This document shows, one piece after another, positions 24,999-38,395 of a stretch of 64,000 bases of DNA (positions are counted from its first letter, which is position 1; each line of letters starts with the position of its first letter). The DNA comes from Arthrobotrys musiformis. Its lineage: Eukaryota; Ascomycota; Orbiliomycetes; Orbiliales; Orbiliaceae. The translations under genes and the position numbers were made by a program. The notes below the pieces were generated by a model. It was not told the origin of the DNA. It saw only the letters and a program-made list of their open reading frames with translations, and made no database searches. The stretch is from NCBI GenBank assembly GCA_036971715.1, contig JAVHJL010000009.1, positions 124,001 through 188,000 of the forward strand, written 5' to 3'.

Positions 24999-26780
24999 GC
25001 TCGAACGAATATGTAAGGCTCAAGTTGGATTTTATTACAACGTCGTTTCGAAGGACAAATCGAGCAATAATTTGAAAGAACGAGTGACTGGCAGTTAGAA
25101 GCTAGGAGTTGAAATCGAGGTTGGAGATGCCTGGAAAAATGGAAAAGGGAGAAGCAAAAGAGAGAGCTGGGGCGATAGGAATGAAATAAATGCACCTGTC
25201 CAGCTTCTTGGTAGTTTAGCTCGCAACGACCCGAGCCAAGTTGGCACTGAAAAGGGTTTAACCAAGGGGCCGCCATGGTGGTGTTCAAACCAAATCACAC
25301 AGCATTTGCAGGCCCCGAGACCCAGCATGGCCCCCTTGGTATTTCTTGGGGATGCTAAATCTGGTCAACTCCCACCAACTAAGACCATGGCAGGAGACTC
25401 GGGCAGCTCAAACCTACGTAAGCGACTATCAAAGACTCCCAGGCCAAGGGGATGCCGGGCATGGGCATTGAGGCAGTGTACGGTACTTACATTGAACGAA
25501 GCAAACTGCCTGCCGTTCATTCTATTCGAAACCTTGAAATTAAACGCTCAGGAGAGCGAAGCCGATCTGTTGCAACTCATACCAAGATGGTTGGCCATCG
25601 TGATTTCAAGAGAGGACCGGGATCCGGATGGTATAAATGCATGTCTTCCAAGAGCACTTGGTCCCCGAAGTGCATACTAGTTGTGCAGCAAAATACCGAC
25701 TTTTGTACAGCTGCAGGGCCGTGCTCGGTCTTCCAAATATCTCCCCTTCACGGACGTCGAAAGTGGATGTTACATCCAGAACAGAACCGTACGCGGCGGT
25801 GGATGTTCTAAAAAAAGGCGCAATACTCTATACAACGATGGTGCCAGTAAATTCTGACTAGCACTTACCCATCCGTAGGGCTGAGACTCGACTCAAACGA
25901 ACGAACAAACCCATCTTTCAGCACGGGACTGTCATGTTTTCAAGCCATAACTGGCCGGTGGCTGGTTGGTAGCCGTGCAGGCATGCCCTCTCGATGTCGG
26001 CAGGCACAATTTTGGTTTAAGCTTCATGTGGAGCAGCGTCAAGCTCTGGGCAATATGCAGGTTCGTTTAGCGCACTCGCTTTCTTCCTGGAACTGCTTCA
26101 GGCTAACGTCTATACGTCTAGAGGTATTCAAAATGTGCATCCGTGATTATGTCATAGTCGGAATCATGATCGATATCAGACCAAGTAGGGATTCCAGATC
26201 TGTATCTGGAATCATGTCCGAAAGTGACAGTAGTGCTTACATATACTGCGTACGGACATAATTCCACGATGCCTCACTCGCCAACTCGCTCGCTCACTCA
26301 CATGTTTGATCCCGCCGGATGGGTCGATATCCGAATCCCGCAAGCCCAATTGGTCAACATGGGCGATTGGGCAGGTTGTCGAAGGGAAAAGCTTTTTTCC
26401 TATCTACCGCATGCGACCTTTGTCAAGGCTGCCATTTCGAGGTCAGCGCTGTGGATTCGTCGGGCCTGCTGCGCCTTCAGTTTGGCCTCACGTATTCGTA
26501 AGTATTTAAGCTATTTGTTCCAAGAATTAGAATTATAGCTTATCTGCCTCCCCAAGACAAAATCTAGCATTAAATCCATTACCTTTCTTGTCCCTTGAAT
26601 TCAGTCCAATTCAAATCAATTGAATTTAATCAGATTCCTTGCTCCGTTCCGTTCCAAACCAACATTCGAGCCTCCAGTGGTCTTCTTGGACCCAAGAATC
26701 GACAGATATTTAGAAGCCTTCTTCACCCATGGTAAACCGGCTGTTCCGCCAATTCAAATTCGGGTTCATGCAGACGAACA
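24999..26780. promoter_or_regulatory. Divergent promoter region, 1.8 kb
   Basis: Separates the GH76 gene (-) from the LCAT-like gene (+), so both promoters lie here. Open frames at 25.3-25.9 kb and 26.0-26.5 kb exist in several frames at once and have no recognisable domain. No RNA gene was seen. Confidence 0.5.
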
Positions 26781-29557
26781 ATGATGTCTTCGCCAACATC
26801 AGACAATAACACCCAACAACACAAACATCATCAGCGTGAATATCACCCTCGACAGCATCATCACCATCATCACCATCATCATCATAGTCGTAATCAACAC
26901 CATCATCATCACCACCAAGCTCAGAAAACATCATCAAGCGCTATTGAAATAAATAAAACATGTAATAGAGGGAACAGTAGTGATGATTGTGAAGAGGATG
27001 CTCTCTTGGATAACCTTCCTCGAGACGATGTCCCAAGCATTCTTTCCCTTTCCATTTCAAGAAGCCAGTCAACGTATCAAAATGCAGCTCTATCCGGAGC
27101 TCATCCTCCTTTGCCTTCTCCCTCCGCCAACCTAGAAAACAAAGAGGACAGTCTGATCAAAGATGATCCATCTCCTCCGAAGAAGACATTCTTTGCGTCA
27201 CAAGGCAAATCTGGGGGGCTTGGAGTTTTGACCCAAACAAAGTTATTTCGCCCTAGAGCATCGTCACTCGGAAACGCCGATCACGCATCCAAAGAACATG
27301 GGGACCACGACAAATGGGTATCCAAGCTTCCAAGCTTCAGCTTGCCTTCGCTTCAGCTACCCCAGCTGCCTTCATTTGGGTCTAATAGCAAAGACGGAAT
27401 GGATAGGGAAAAGGGTGCTCCTCGGTCTAAACGAGCAGGTTCATTATTGATCGACTCTTTGGCAAAAGCCGCAGCTGGTGTATCAAATCATTTCACGACA
27501 AATGGGCCCACTCATGCCTCGAATTCAACTTGTAGCGCCCCAGCTCCTAGAAAACTACAGCCTAATTTGCACGCCGTCAATTCACTCCCAAACACCAATG
27601 CTACTCAAGATTTTGCCCCTATTTCAAACCCTGAAGCTACTGCGGGCTCCAAGTTTGATCTGGCACCGACCAATGGAGGCAGCCTACGGCGGAGTAACTC
27701 GGATTCTAGTTCCGTCCGGAGAGCGCTCTCCCGTACCTCTTCTATTGGATCTGACACCCGGTTTCTTGATGTGCGAGAACAAACCAATGCTAGATACAAA
27801 GCAATTAAAGACTCGATATTGCCCGATATCAAGGACAGCTTTACCTTTAACACTCCGGCTCTAGTAAAGAAAGCTACATCGGGGAACCTCGCGGCTGCGG
27901 CAGCAGCAGCTACTCACCCCTTGGATAAACTATCCGGCGATGTTGTGATAATGGGTGGATATAGAGGATCGATACTGAAGAAGGTTAAAACTTCACCGAC
28001 AGGCCAAAAAAGGATTGGAAGAACCCTCTGGATTCCGGTAAAAGTTGGGTTCAATCTCCAGAGCGTCGATCTCGAAGTCCCCTTCGACCCCGAAGCGGAG
28101 CTTCTAATGGAAGAGAAAGTGGTGGCTACCGATATGCTTTCCCATCTCGCGGGTGTCGATATCAGTCGTAGGTTGATAAAAAGACTGCGCGCAAACCCTA
28201 ACGTACGGCTTCATGTTTTTGCCTACGACTGGAGGTTAAGTCCGCACCTCAATTCGGAAAAGCTAGTACTTTTTATGGCGAATTTGCCTTGCAATCGGGC
28301 GTCAAAATTGGAACAATCGGGTAGCATCGGCGATTTGTGGCATGAAGATGGGCCGTTTGTCATTGCTCATAGCCTGGGAGGGTTAATCACCAGGCATGCT
28401 ATCAATCGACGACCAGATTTGTTTAAATGCGGGGGAGTTTTATATGCAGGCGTGCCCCAGCGTTGCGTTAACGTCCTAGGTCCTCTACGAAATGGTGATT
28501 CGGTTGCCTTCAACAAGGACGTACTTAATGCCCAGGTATGATGCCCCAGATCTTGCGGCCGAAGCCGTGATAGTCTAACCACTGGTGTACATACATTTTG
28601 TTAGGTAAACTTCTCATTTCGTTCATCATTCGTATTCTTGCCCGAAGATGGGCAAGTTTTTATGGACAGAAAGACAGGCAATTTGCTCGACTTCGACTTA
28701 TACGACCCGGCGATGTGGCAGCAATACAACCTCAGCCCTTGTGTGTCGCCAACGAACAAGCCTGCACCGACCGGGCTTCTAAGTACGGCATCCGGTGCAA
28801 TGGCCACAGTGCTTCGCGAGGGAAAAGATGTCCGGGATAAACTGAGTCGATGGACCCCATCTTCTCCAGGATTGCTCTCCGATGGGTTCCCTAAAAAACA
28901 ACCGACGAGGGATGATGGGGCAGTGCAATTGGAAGGTAACTTGGTCCCAGATACATCGGACGCTTTTGTTTCAGAACAAAGAGGGAACGAAGTCCAAGAA
29001 ATAGCAGCGACCGGTGCGGGTGCCGCCGCGCCCACCATGACCACATCCGCCGCGGCCAACCCTCAGAGCAGCTGCACTTTGCCGTTGTCCGTCACTATCC
29101 CATACTTAGAGAGAACCCTCAGGGAGACCAAAAAATTCAGGTCTGAACTCGCATTCCAACCAACACTCGCGGAGCAATACCCCCCATTTGCTGTTCTGTA
29201 TTCCAAGACAACCCCGACCGTCAAGGCGGCTAGGGTCAATGGATTGGAGGGTTTAAAAACTAGCAACTACAGCGATTTGATTTTTGGAGCTGGAGGTATG
29301 TCCTAAGCTGCTGCCCTTCGTAGTATAGTATCCAAGTTAACATTGTTTAACTAGATGGTGTGGTTCTCTCACGAGAGGCCATGCTCCCCGAAGGATATAC
29401 TTGTGAAAAGCGAGTGCATTGTGATAGGGGTCATATCTCACTCCTGGGGGATCTCGACGCGGTTGGACAATGCATCGAGGCTTTGTTGGAGGCGCGGGAG
29501 AGGAACAAGAGGAGGCTGCTGCGGACATTGGGTCGTAGCACACCTTCCAGTGCCTAG
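26781..29557 (+). CDS. LCAT-family alpha/beta-hydrolase (lipase/acyltransferase) with polyhistidine N-terminus
   Basis: Three exons: 26781-28535, 28605-29295 and 29355-29557 (882 residues, introns 69 and 59 nt). The first ~370 residues are disordered, with His10 and His6 runs, Ser-rich blocks and repeats of LPSFSLPSLQLPQLPSF. The hydrolase domain starts near LSGDVVIMGGYRGSIL. It has HVFAYDWRLSP, the nucleophile elbow AHSLGG (Ser ~531), VLYAGVPQ, a likely catalytic Asp in DGVVLSREAMLPEGY (~816, spanning the last splice) and His in CDRGHISLLGD (~842). The family includes lecithin:cholesterol and phospholipid:diacylglycerol acyltransferases; fungal members of this long type are uncharacterised as far as I know. 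No signal peptide or membrane segment is seen, so a cytosolic or peripheral location is inferred. The last intron joins the acidic catalytic residue in phase, supporting the model. Confidence 0.88.
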
Positions 29558-30366
29558 TTAGCCTCCAACCTTCCCCCAAAATGGGAACCGCAGTGATGTC
29601 CTTTTTTAGGCACTCGAAATGGGAGGTCGGAGGTAGTTTCATTTATTCCTAAAGTAACGTCAAGGATCCAGCAAAAAAAAGTTAAGCATATTGTGTCCAC
29701 CACTCGCATACATGTTGACATACACCCACACACCAGGATGGGTTCTCCGTTTGACAGCTTCCGTCAAGCTGTACATATGTTTGTATGAGCCACCATACCG
29801 GGGGTATTTATGTATAATAGGTTTTATGAATGGCATCAGGTACTTAGGCTAGAGAGAGTCCAAAAGAATATATGAAATGCTCAGTTGGCAGTTGACATGT
29901 TTGAGATCGGATGGCTTGGGATCGGTATCTCGGCGCTAACGAGGCGCAGTAAGTCATGAGCTCATGAGCCCACAAGCCCGCAATATATCTTGCCGGACAG
30001 AAATACCAAGACTCGTTGATACATGCTTACTTATCTATGTAAAGATGCCTCGCGGGATGGCCCCGTTCCCGCCGGCTGGCATCGATATCATGGGGGCGTT
30101 GGCGCATGCGAATTTCATATAGAAACAGTACCTACCCCAGATCAAGACAGACGGAGCAACTCGATTTTGCCTGCAACCTACATCATCGATTCACCAACAC
30201 AGCGCAGGTCGCAAATTAAGCTACATCGTAAATACCTACTTACTTACTTATAACATCGGTTCTCGCATCTTGTGTTTCCTTCGGAGGGTATGCACATCAA
30301 CCTGCGACTTGAGTCTTTTTCTCACCCGATAAACCTGCATCCGAGAAGCCTAGTACTGTTGGCAAT
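29558..30366. promoter_or_regulatory. Intergenic, promoter of the downstream F-box gene
   Basis: 809 bases between two tandem plus-strand genes. ACCTACTTACTTACTTAT repeats occur at about 30233-30250. No coding or RNA feature was recognised. Confidence 0.5.
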
Positions 30367-32269
30367 ATGACCCGTCCGTTTGAGGTAGCCGACCCCGGAT
30401 TGTTGCCCAGCTATGAAGATGCAACAACCCACAACCCAATCGCCGCCGTCGCACCATACATCAGACGGGAGGATCTATTCAACTGTGCTCTTGTCTGCCG
30501 GGCTTGGAACGAAGCGATAAATCCTGAGCTTTGGGGAGAGCCTGCAGAATGTTTCGGATTTGGAGAAAAGAACCCTCTCGGTACGTATTTGAGCATCGTA
30601 TATAGTCATCGCCATTAATTGTGGATTCTCGCATTGTGTCATGTTGATTCGTACCCGTACATATCTCAATACCATAATATAGGTGTACTAACCATCATCT
30701 TTTTTTTACTTTTCTGCAGCTAGTTTTTTGTTATTCCTAAAGGCATTACCGCACACCTCCCCTTCCGCTCTCTCCCGAGCACACACTCTAAATCTCGAGA
30801 AATGCATCGCTAGCATCTACACAAGTCTACCGGATACATGGTTCTCAAACCTTCTCGTCCTCCTTCCCGAACTGCGAAGGCTTCTTCTTCCGGGGATCAC
30901 ATTCCTTGATCATGCGTCCTTGGTCCGGAAGCCCTCTATCAAGGGATACCTTCCCCACCACAACCTCTACCATCTAAATATCTCAAATCTTACGAACACT
31001 ACATCGACATCGTTGGTTAAGTTGTTTACAAACCTTACACCGGGGCTCAGAGTTCTAGATCTGTCCCGAACGATCAGTGCCGGCCATCCTGATGTTCTTT
31101 CGGCGGTTGGTTCATTGAGGAATCTCCGGTCTTTGAAACTGAGATGGCTAAAGCTATCCGACAAATCGATCGAGCTTCTGGCTCATAGGCTTCAAGTCAA
31201 AATCGAACGTTTGGATATCACAGGAAATCTACTTACCGATGATCTCGCCCGACACCTTCTGGATTGGTGTTTCATGCCGCCGGAGTTCGAAGTCGCGGTG
31301 GATAGCAGCACTGGATCTGACGTCCGAGTCCCCGTCGCCCATGAGTCCGATGATGAATCAGATGCCGAGTTTGGGGACGAAGAAGAATGGATGACTGCGA
31401 GGAAACTACAACGGCGGGAGTTGAGGACTCTGGGGGTTTCGTTACCTGATCCGGAGGGTAATTTACCCCCCGCAGCCGCTGGGGATAAGGGACTCATGCA
31501 CATTCATATCTCAAACAACAGGATGAGTTCTCGCGGCGTCTGTCAGTTTTTAAACTCCACGAGGTTGAGGACTTTGGATTGTGGTGCGATCGTGCAACAA
31601 TCTAACACCCCGAGGAGGAAAGAGATGAAAGATATCACAACTGCGGTAACGTACTACGGCTTTCGAAAGTTAAGAAACCTTCGAATCCACCGAGACGCCG
31701 TGCTACTGGTGAAACCTAGTGATGTCGGCGGGTGTAGGGAGACAGACCTTTTGGATATTTCCAGAATACCCCGTCTGAAGACTTTGGCTCTCACGAACGT
31801 CCCGGCTACTGCTGATGCCACGATGCTCGGTTCATTGGTAAAATTCCTGACAAAGCTTCCGGAGACGAACCTCAAAACTCTAGTGTTGGAGATGGAGGAG
31901 CCGAAATCCGAGGAGATGGGGTTCTATGATGTTACCGCCCCGTTGGCGGAAGATGATACGCAAACATTCTTTGAGATGTCTAGGGACGATTTTTCTTTTT
32001 TCGAAGATGAGAGGGCCGTCCCTGATGAAAGGGACAACCAAAACGGAAAGTCCGTTTCGAAGTCAACAGCAAAAAGAGAGAGGAAAAATGAAGTAGAAGT
32101 TGGCACGCTGGATATCATCAGGGAGTGGCGTAATAAATCTAAACAGGAAGGAAGGGGGTGGAAGGGGAACATCCGGGTCTTGCGGGATATAGGCGGGGCT
32201 GAGGTTTTGGAGCGTGGGGCAGAGGGTAATCGGTGGGGTGTTATGGTATCAGACTTTGGTCGGTGGTAA
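30367..32269 (+). CDS. F-box protein with leucine-rich repeats
   Basis: Two exons: 30367-30580 and 30720-32269 (587 residues; intron 139 nt, GTACGT..TTTCTGCAG, joined in phase). Residues ~20-65 form an F-box-like segment (AAVAPYIRREDLFNCALVCRAWNEAINPELW). The body has irregular leucine-rich repeats: FSNLLVLLPELRRLLLPG, HNLYHLNISNLTN, GLRVLDLSRT, LRNLRSLKLRWLKLSDKSIELL, VKIERLDITGNLLTDD. An acidic insert (SDDESDAEFGDEEEW) interrupts the repeats near residue 300. The C-terminal third is charged and ends in GTLDIIREWRNKSK and NRWGVMVSDFGRW. It is probably an SCF ubiquitin-ligase substrate adaptor; the substrate is unknown. The first exon is needed for the F-box, which decides the start. Confidence 0.82.
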
Positions 32270-33262
32270 ATTTACTATTGTTATATCCTGTTCATCATCT
32301 TGGCAAATTATAAGCACTATTTTACCCATTTGACGAAACCCGAGGCCATTCAAAGGAGTCGAGGAGGTTGACTACGTAGTTAGTTAATATCTAATGGAGG
32401 CGTTGGTGGGTTGGAAGATTTAATTGAATTATCGTTCCAATAAAAAAAAAAAAAACTTTCTCCCTTCTCATACCGAGGGGATGGTATGAGAATCTGTGCC
32501 AGTGAGCCCAAGGAGGGCCAAGCACCTTCGCTTGAAGCCTTGATATAATTACATCATTAATAAAAGGGGGGTATTAAAGAAAGTAAGGAGCGAATATAAA
32601 CTAAGGATGATTGAAGGGTTGGGTTGGACATGGGAAAGATTCGTTAAAAGCAATGGGGAGGGAAAGAGAGCAGATACAAAACATAAAAGTGAATAAGGAA
32701 ATATTGCTCCGTCTATATGAAATGATATGAAAATGATGCGAAAATGGCGTGGGGGACGCGGGAAGTTGTGATAAAAACGGATTCGCAGGGGATCAAGACG
32801 GGGAACTGAGTGGATAAAAGAAAGCGGGGAAGGATACTCCTTGAATGTACTATTGCTCAATCTGATGATAGAATGAATGAACAGAAGAAATCTCGCAAAT
32901 AGGAACAATCAATCGAGGAAGAATGGTGTAAGAACATAAGCGGAAAGGGGAAGAAACTCGAGTTCAGGTCATGGGGAAAAAGCAAACCGTCGAAGGATAG
33001 AGAAGAAGAACAATAAAAAGGGATCAAGGACAGCGGATACCATGTTTTTTGTTTTTGAAGATGCAGAACGCCAACGGGATATCAAAAAATGTGGATGTGA
33101 TCATGTTTTTTTTCGGAACTGGCAAGAAATAGGTTCGAAAAATGTAGCAAAAAACCAAGCCGCGACTAAAATGATTAACTCTTTGGCACAACCGGGAAAA
33201 GAGAATCAAAACCTGGGTAGAAAAATAAGGTAAAGAGGATACATCACCCGAGGTAACTTGCT
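32270..33262. other. Intergenic between convergent genes
   Basis: About 1 kb holding the 3' ends of the F-box gene (+) and the PHD gene (-). A short A run lies near 32443, and a GATGGTATGAGAATCTG repeat-like stretch overlaps the CCGAGGGGATGGTATG sequence near 32475. No coding sequence or RNA gene was recognised. Confidence 0.55.
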
Positions 33263-36008
33263 TCAGCTATGGAAACTTCGGGTCGTTGGCGGTGAAATAG
33301 TTTGAGGAAGAGACGGTTTTCGAAAGACACGTTGGGCTTGTGGTCCTTGCCAGCCGCCCTTGCAAAACGAACATATAAGAGTGGATGGGATCGGCTTATG
33401 CTCGTACCCCTCGCATTGAACATGAACCCACTTGAAGCAAGCGTTGCTAGAAAAAGACAAAGAAACCTCGAATCAGTACTTCATTCTTCTGCCTATTTGT
33501 CTCTTGAACTTTCAAGCATTGCAGCGCATATTAGAAAGGCTATTCACCATTGTAACACAGGCATCTCAGGGGAACCTGTGGAGACACAGCTGCAACGAAT
33601 GTCCATAGCGAAGTCATGTCTACCGCAGCCTGATCGTCCGCCGTATGTAGTTGGCGTAACACAATCCGGGTCAGTGACTGTTGTCGGCGAGATGTTGAAG
33701 GCATCTGACGAATAACCCGATCTCACAGTTTGCGGAGTAGAGAACCCATAAGGATGCTGCTGCTGCTGTCTTGGGGGTGAAGAAGGAAGCATAGTGTGCC
33801 TCGTAGATGGACGAGAAGTGCCATACGATGACGGCGGTCTTCTTGAGACACCTCCTGTGCGTGGGTTAGCAATTGGACGATATATATCAACGTAGGTTGG
33901 TGTACTATAAAGAAAATGATATTATGTACCTGGTGCGCTGTATGTATTCCTACGGGCAACAGCTTGTTTCAGAGCTAGAATAGCATCGCCTTGAGAGGCA
34001 AGAGTGGGCTCATCAATGACCGTCTCCGCTTCGGAATACTCATCCTCTTCTCGCATCGAGCCCAAGTTTGTTGCATGGGGTGGCCCCATCGAGGACTTAA
34101 CACTGTAAAGGCTTGAGTTTCGACGATGATGTCTTGGCTCCTGCTTCTGCGGACTCTTTTTCTGAGGGCTCCTTCTCAAACTAGACATGGAAAGGTTTGG
34201 TGGCAAGAATGGATTACTCTCATGACCGAAACTGTCGGAAGTAAAATCACCTGACATTAGAAACCGGGATGAAGATGAGAATGAACCCGACGAGGTTGTT
34301 TTGAAACGTGCTAGTTTTGGTCGTTCCATAGATCGACTCAGAGACGAAGTCGACGCTCCACGTCGGTGGCCCCTCGAACCAGCTAAACGCCTGGCGGCCA
34401 TTGAGTAGCTCGAGTTGGGATCAAAGTCATCCTCATCAGTCGAGGAATCAGTATCATATTCTCCATTTATATCAACCTCCGAATCCGAATGCTCAGATTG
34501 TGGGCAAGTGTCCTGGATAAGAACCTTTTCCGCCCTTGCTCTTCCTCCTGGAGAAACCGAAAGGTTCACGGCTGTTCTAGTTTTCCCACTACCATTCCTC
34601 GACCCACTGCTTCCGGGAGTGACTCTTCTAGACATTCCGTCCACTGTTGGTGATGGTGTGGTATTTTCATCTCGAATGGCAGACCTCGTCTTGCTGGGGA
34701 AAGCGCCCATTTGCTTCCTCGGGCTGGGATGCACAGAAATACTAGACAGCTTCCCTTTGCCAGCAGACTGGATGAATGCACTTTCGGTCAAGGCTCTCTT
34801 CCTAGCAGGCTTACTGCCGGAAGCTTGAATCTGGGCGTTTGAAAGAGCTGCCCTGCTTTGCCTTTTCCGTTGACCCATCAACTCTTCCTGCTGTTGAAGG
34901 TTTTGTTGGTGGTATGGGCGAAATCCGACGTCATCACCATAATATCTACCCACATTCTGGTTGGTAAAAATGAGGTTTGGATTCACAGAGCCGGGGGAAA
35001 TGACATCACTTGCGGACAATGGGTCCTGAGCAAACGAAAAGTTGACATTGTCAGAATGAGGATGGTGGGGAAAGAAGCTTTCGCCTAACGAGTGCATCGA
35101 AAGAGGTCGTAATGGGTCCATCATTCCGTGCGTATTTGCAGCGCTCATGGTAGTGGGCACATGTGACCAATCAAAAGTTGCTGTCGCGGAGGCAAGATCG
35201 ATATCCCCAGGCATAGTTGTGAGGTTTTGGGGAATGTTGCTGTCGGAAAGGAAAGAACCGGCCAACGATGCATCCCAATATTTATTTGTTTGAAAATCGG
35301 TGTCGTTGAAAGATTCCATGTTTACACTATTCAAGTTCGATTCTGGGAAGTTCACAAAGGTATCCAGAGCATGTAGCCCAGGGGAATGGCGTGATTTATG
35401 ATGCGGCTCCGCCTCTCCACTGACACCCGACTCTTGTATGAACTCGATTGTGGAAACATAAGCTTGTGAAGGCGGATTCTTTGGCGGCCGGCCACGGCGT
35501 TTCTTGGTTGGGGGGATTCCCTGTGATGTTGCCTGGTTTCCTAGGGGTTGTATAGTATCGAAAGCACCATCGCTCGGGATGTTTGACCTTGCAGGGCTTG
35601 ATGCAATTGAAGTGGAAGCAGACGGCTTCCTCTTTTTTATGTGGGCACTCGAGACTCCTGTATTCAAACACTGTTGAGCTACTGGTTCTTCGGGATGGCA
35701 CATCCTCACTCCCATCATACCTGCTGCTACTAACGCATTCTTTTTCAAGTCGCCCATAGGATTGTAGTCCTCAGCCACCGAGTTATGCCAACGTAGACCG
35801 GATGTATCCGATTTAGAGGGGGAGATATGAGTGCCCGACATCAGGGGGGCTTTTGGTGTTAAACTTGTATAACTGCAATCAACGTCAGACACAAAAATAC
35901 AGCGAAGAGGGAGCTATATACATAGCTTCTTCAGTCAGAACAAAGGGGAAAATAAACAAGGAAAACTTACCCATAAGACTGTGATGAATTCTGCCACGAG
36001 TCCTCCAT
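33263..36008 (-). CDS. AT-hook and C-terminal PHD-finger protein
   Basis: Four exons: 36008-35971, 35872-33930, 33854-33548 and 33446-33263 (823 residues). The joins are phase-checked: the 38-nt first exon MEDSWQNSSQSYG precedes YTSLTPKAP. An AT-hook, KKRRGRPPKNPP, sits near residue 145. The centre is disordered and Ser-rich, with acidic (DTDSSTDEDDFDP) and basic (RRSPQKKSPQKQ) patches. The C-terminus is a C4HC3 PHD finger assembled across the last intron: CSCVSTGSPEMPVLQC-NACFKWVHVQCEGYEHK...LICSFC, with all eight ligands present. PHD fingers usually read histone H3 tails and AT-hooks bind AT-rich DNA, so a chromatin or transcription role is inferred. The gene is divergent from DUS1 across a 2.6 kb spacer. 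Confidence 0.85.
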
Positions 36009-36243
36009 CCCAAAATTGACTAAGATATATCAGCAAAGGCGAATAGAAGGACGATTCCCAAAAAGCTCCCAAGAAACCGATTCAACAATCAACAGTCCAG
36101 CAAAACATATAAATCAAAATCCAAGTTAATGATGGGGCCCAGTGTATTCATTCAACTCAGGCAAACTGTCTCAAGTCCCTTGCAGGAACCCAACAGCACA
36201 GTGACTCGATTATCGCAACCTTGATACCCCAGTAGGTATATAT

Positions 36244-36247
<4 letters not shown>

Positions 36248-36274
<27 letters not shown>
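36248..36274. repeat. Poly(A) tract, 27 nt
   Basis: Uninterrupted run of 27 A on the plus strand (T on the PHD gene's coding strand), 240 bases upstream of that gene's start codon. Such tracts commonly exclude nucleosomes in fungal promoters. Confidence 0.95.
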
Positions 36275-38370
36275 CCCCAATTGCCTCCTTCGTAACTATT
36301 ATAGATTTCCAGGTGAACAAAAGAAACCGAAATAGTCGAGACTGAGGAAGAAACCGAATTCCCCAAAGTCGTCGAGAGGAAATTAGGAGAGTAAATGAGC
36401 GTTGAAGTTTTGCACAAGGGTGGAATGACAAGGGGCTGCAGTCAGGGCTGTTGGAGACAACTTTTGGGGTTAGTGCGAGCAGTTGTCTGGGGGAAAAGCG
36501 CCCCTTCCCAAGGCGAGGCGAAACAGTGAGAATTGGATACACTTCTTGGAAGCAACGGTTGGAATATCCACGGACAATGGTCTTCTCCCCCGGCTTGTCT
36601 ACGTGCCTGTCCGCCTGCCTGCCTTGCCTTTCTCCCGGCGATGGGGAGAAATCGAGGGAGCCTACAAGTTTCCCTGGGCCAATTGCATTTGAGCGTCTCG
36701 ATAGCGGTTTCTATCGAATGGGACGGATCTGAAATTAGACGACGAGGCCAGAAGGTTCCAGGGAATGTGGGATGTGTTGACACGGCACAAGATCTGTGTT
36801 GTTGCAGATGGCAGCAGCAGCAGCACTCGAATCGATCCGATCCGATAGGACGAAGGTAAATGCAAACGGCAGCCTCGGGAACAGCTCGATGGCGAATGGT
36901 ATTAAGACAATTGCAAAGGCCTAAGGTTGTGCTTCTTCGAAACTATCGAATTGAATATGTTGGCAGACGGTTTGTTACAGCTTCTGCCGTTCCAGGTTGC
37001 AATGGAGAAGAGGAAGAAGAAGGTCTAGAGCTGCTGTAGCTGTGCACATGCTCACAGGTCAGCAATTGGAGAGGAAGTTTGAGCATGACGAAAGACTTGA
37101 CTACAAGCGAACTACGGTGGAGGGGACGGCTACGAAAAAAGAAGTGAGAGTGAAGGGAATATAACCGCGGAAAGGAAAGGAAGTGAGAGGAGAATAAAAA
37201 TAGGCTACGATGATTTGATTTTAAATGGATATGGAGAGCTAAAGGGAATCAGATAGCACCTACCATGCCTAGTCCCAGCGAGGATATGTAATTAAGTATA
37301 AGAAGCTTTGCTTTGTTGCTTTGGGTTGAAGGAACCGCAAAAATTGCCAGACGCGAAAAAAAATGTGATCACGAAGAAGACGCGTCGAGGGGAAGGTATT
37401 TAAGCCAGACGCGAGGAGGGGAACGGGAAGAAAAGGGTTAAAAGGGGAGTCAGACAGTCAGACAAGACTGCCAGAAAAAAAGAAAAGAAAGGAAGAGCGA
37501 GCAATGGGCTGACTAGACTCTGGTTTTGGGGTCAAAGAGACGGAGCAATTACAGGATAGCTTGAACGGAACAGGACAGAACGGAACGGAGAACAGGACAG
37601 GGTTACAGGAGAACGAAGAACAGAACAGAAAAAAAGAAAGGAAAAGGAAAGGAAAAGAAGAAAAAAAGAAGAATGTAGGAAAGTACAGGCGTGGTGAAGA
37701 AGATACAACAGGATATGCTAACGGTGAACACTCGAGAGAAGGGAAGGGGGGGAAAGAAGAGGGAGGGGAAGGAAGGGATGAGGTTAGAGTAGAGGAGGAG
37801 AGACAGTGTTGACGAAGAAAGGAAAGGAGAGGGAGACCGAAGATAACTGTGAGTCGGAATTTGGGAATTTGGGCTGTGACTCTGGTTGGCTGGCTGGATG
37901 GCCTGGATGGGGCCTGTTTGGCTTGGTTTTCGGGCGGAACAGGGAACGTGCATGATCCATCGTACGGACCATCGTTGCATTGCAATTGCATTCATCATCT
38001 GCATGATGTCGAGATCTTCTGCCCCTCAAACAATCACCATTCTCTGACATTGCATCATGCACTTATACATACATACATCTCCCGAGCTAGCACCAGTTGA
38101 AGCCAGTACTCAGTTAAACAGGCGGATGTGTAGATGAGCGTCTTCAGTGCTTTATGATATATACGACAATTGGATATCATGGGTTGGATGGTGTGCCAAT
38201 CACTTTGCCTAAAACGGCTGACGCGTTTCAAAAAACGAATGTCAGGCCGACGGAGTACGTGTCTCTCTCGCGCATTCATGTGACGCCACGGCCTCCAATC
38301 TCTGCCTATTTCGGTTTAGTCCGAGTTACAGCCCGATGAGTCTGAGTCCGACATTTGGCAAGCAGCAGGG

Positions 38371-38395
38371 AAAAAAAAAAAAAAAAAAAAAAAAA
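38371..38395. repeat. Poly(A) tract, 25 nt
   Basis: Uninterrupted run of 25 A, 222 bases upstream of the DUS1 start codon. Confidence 0.95.
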
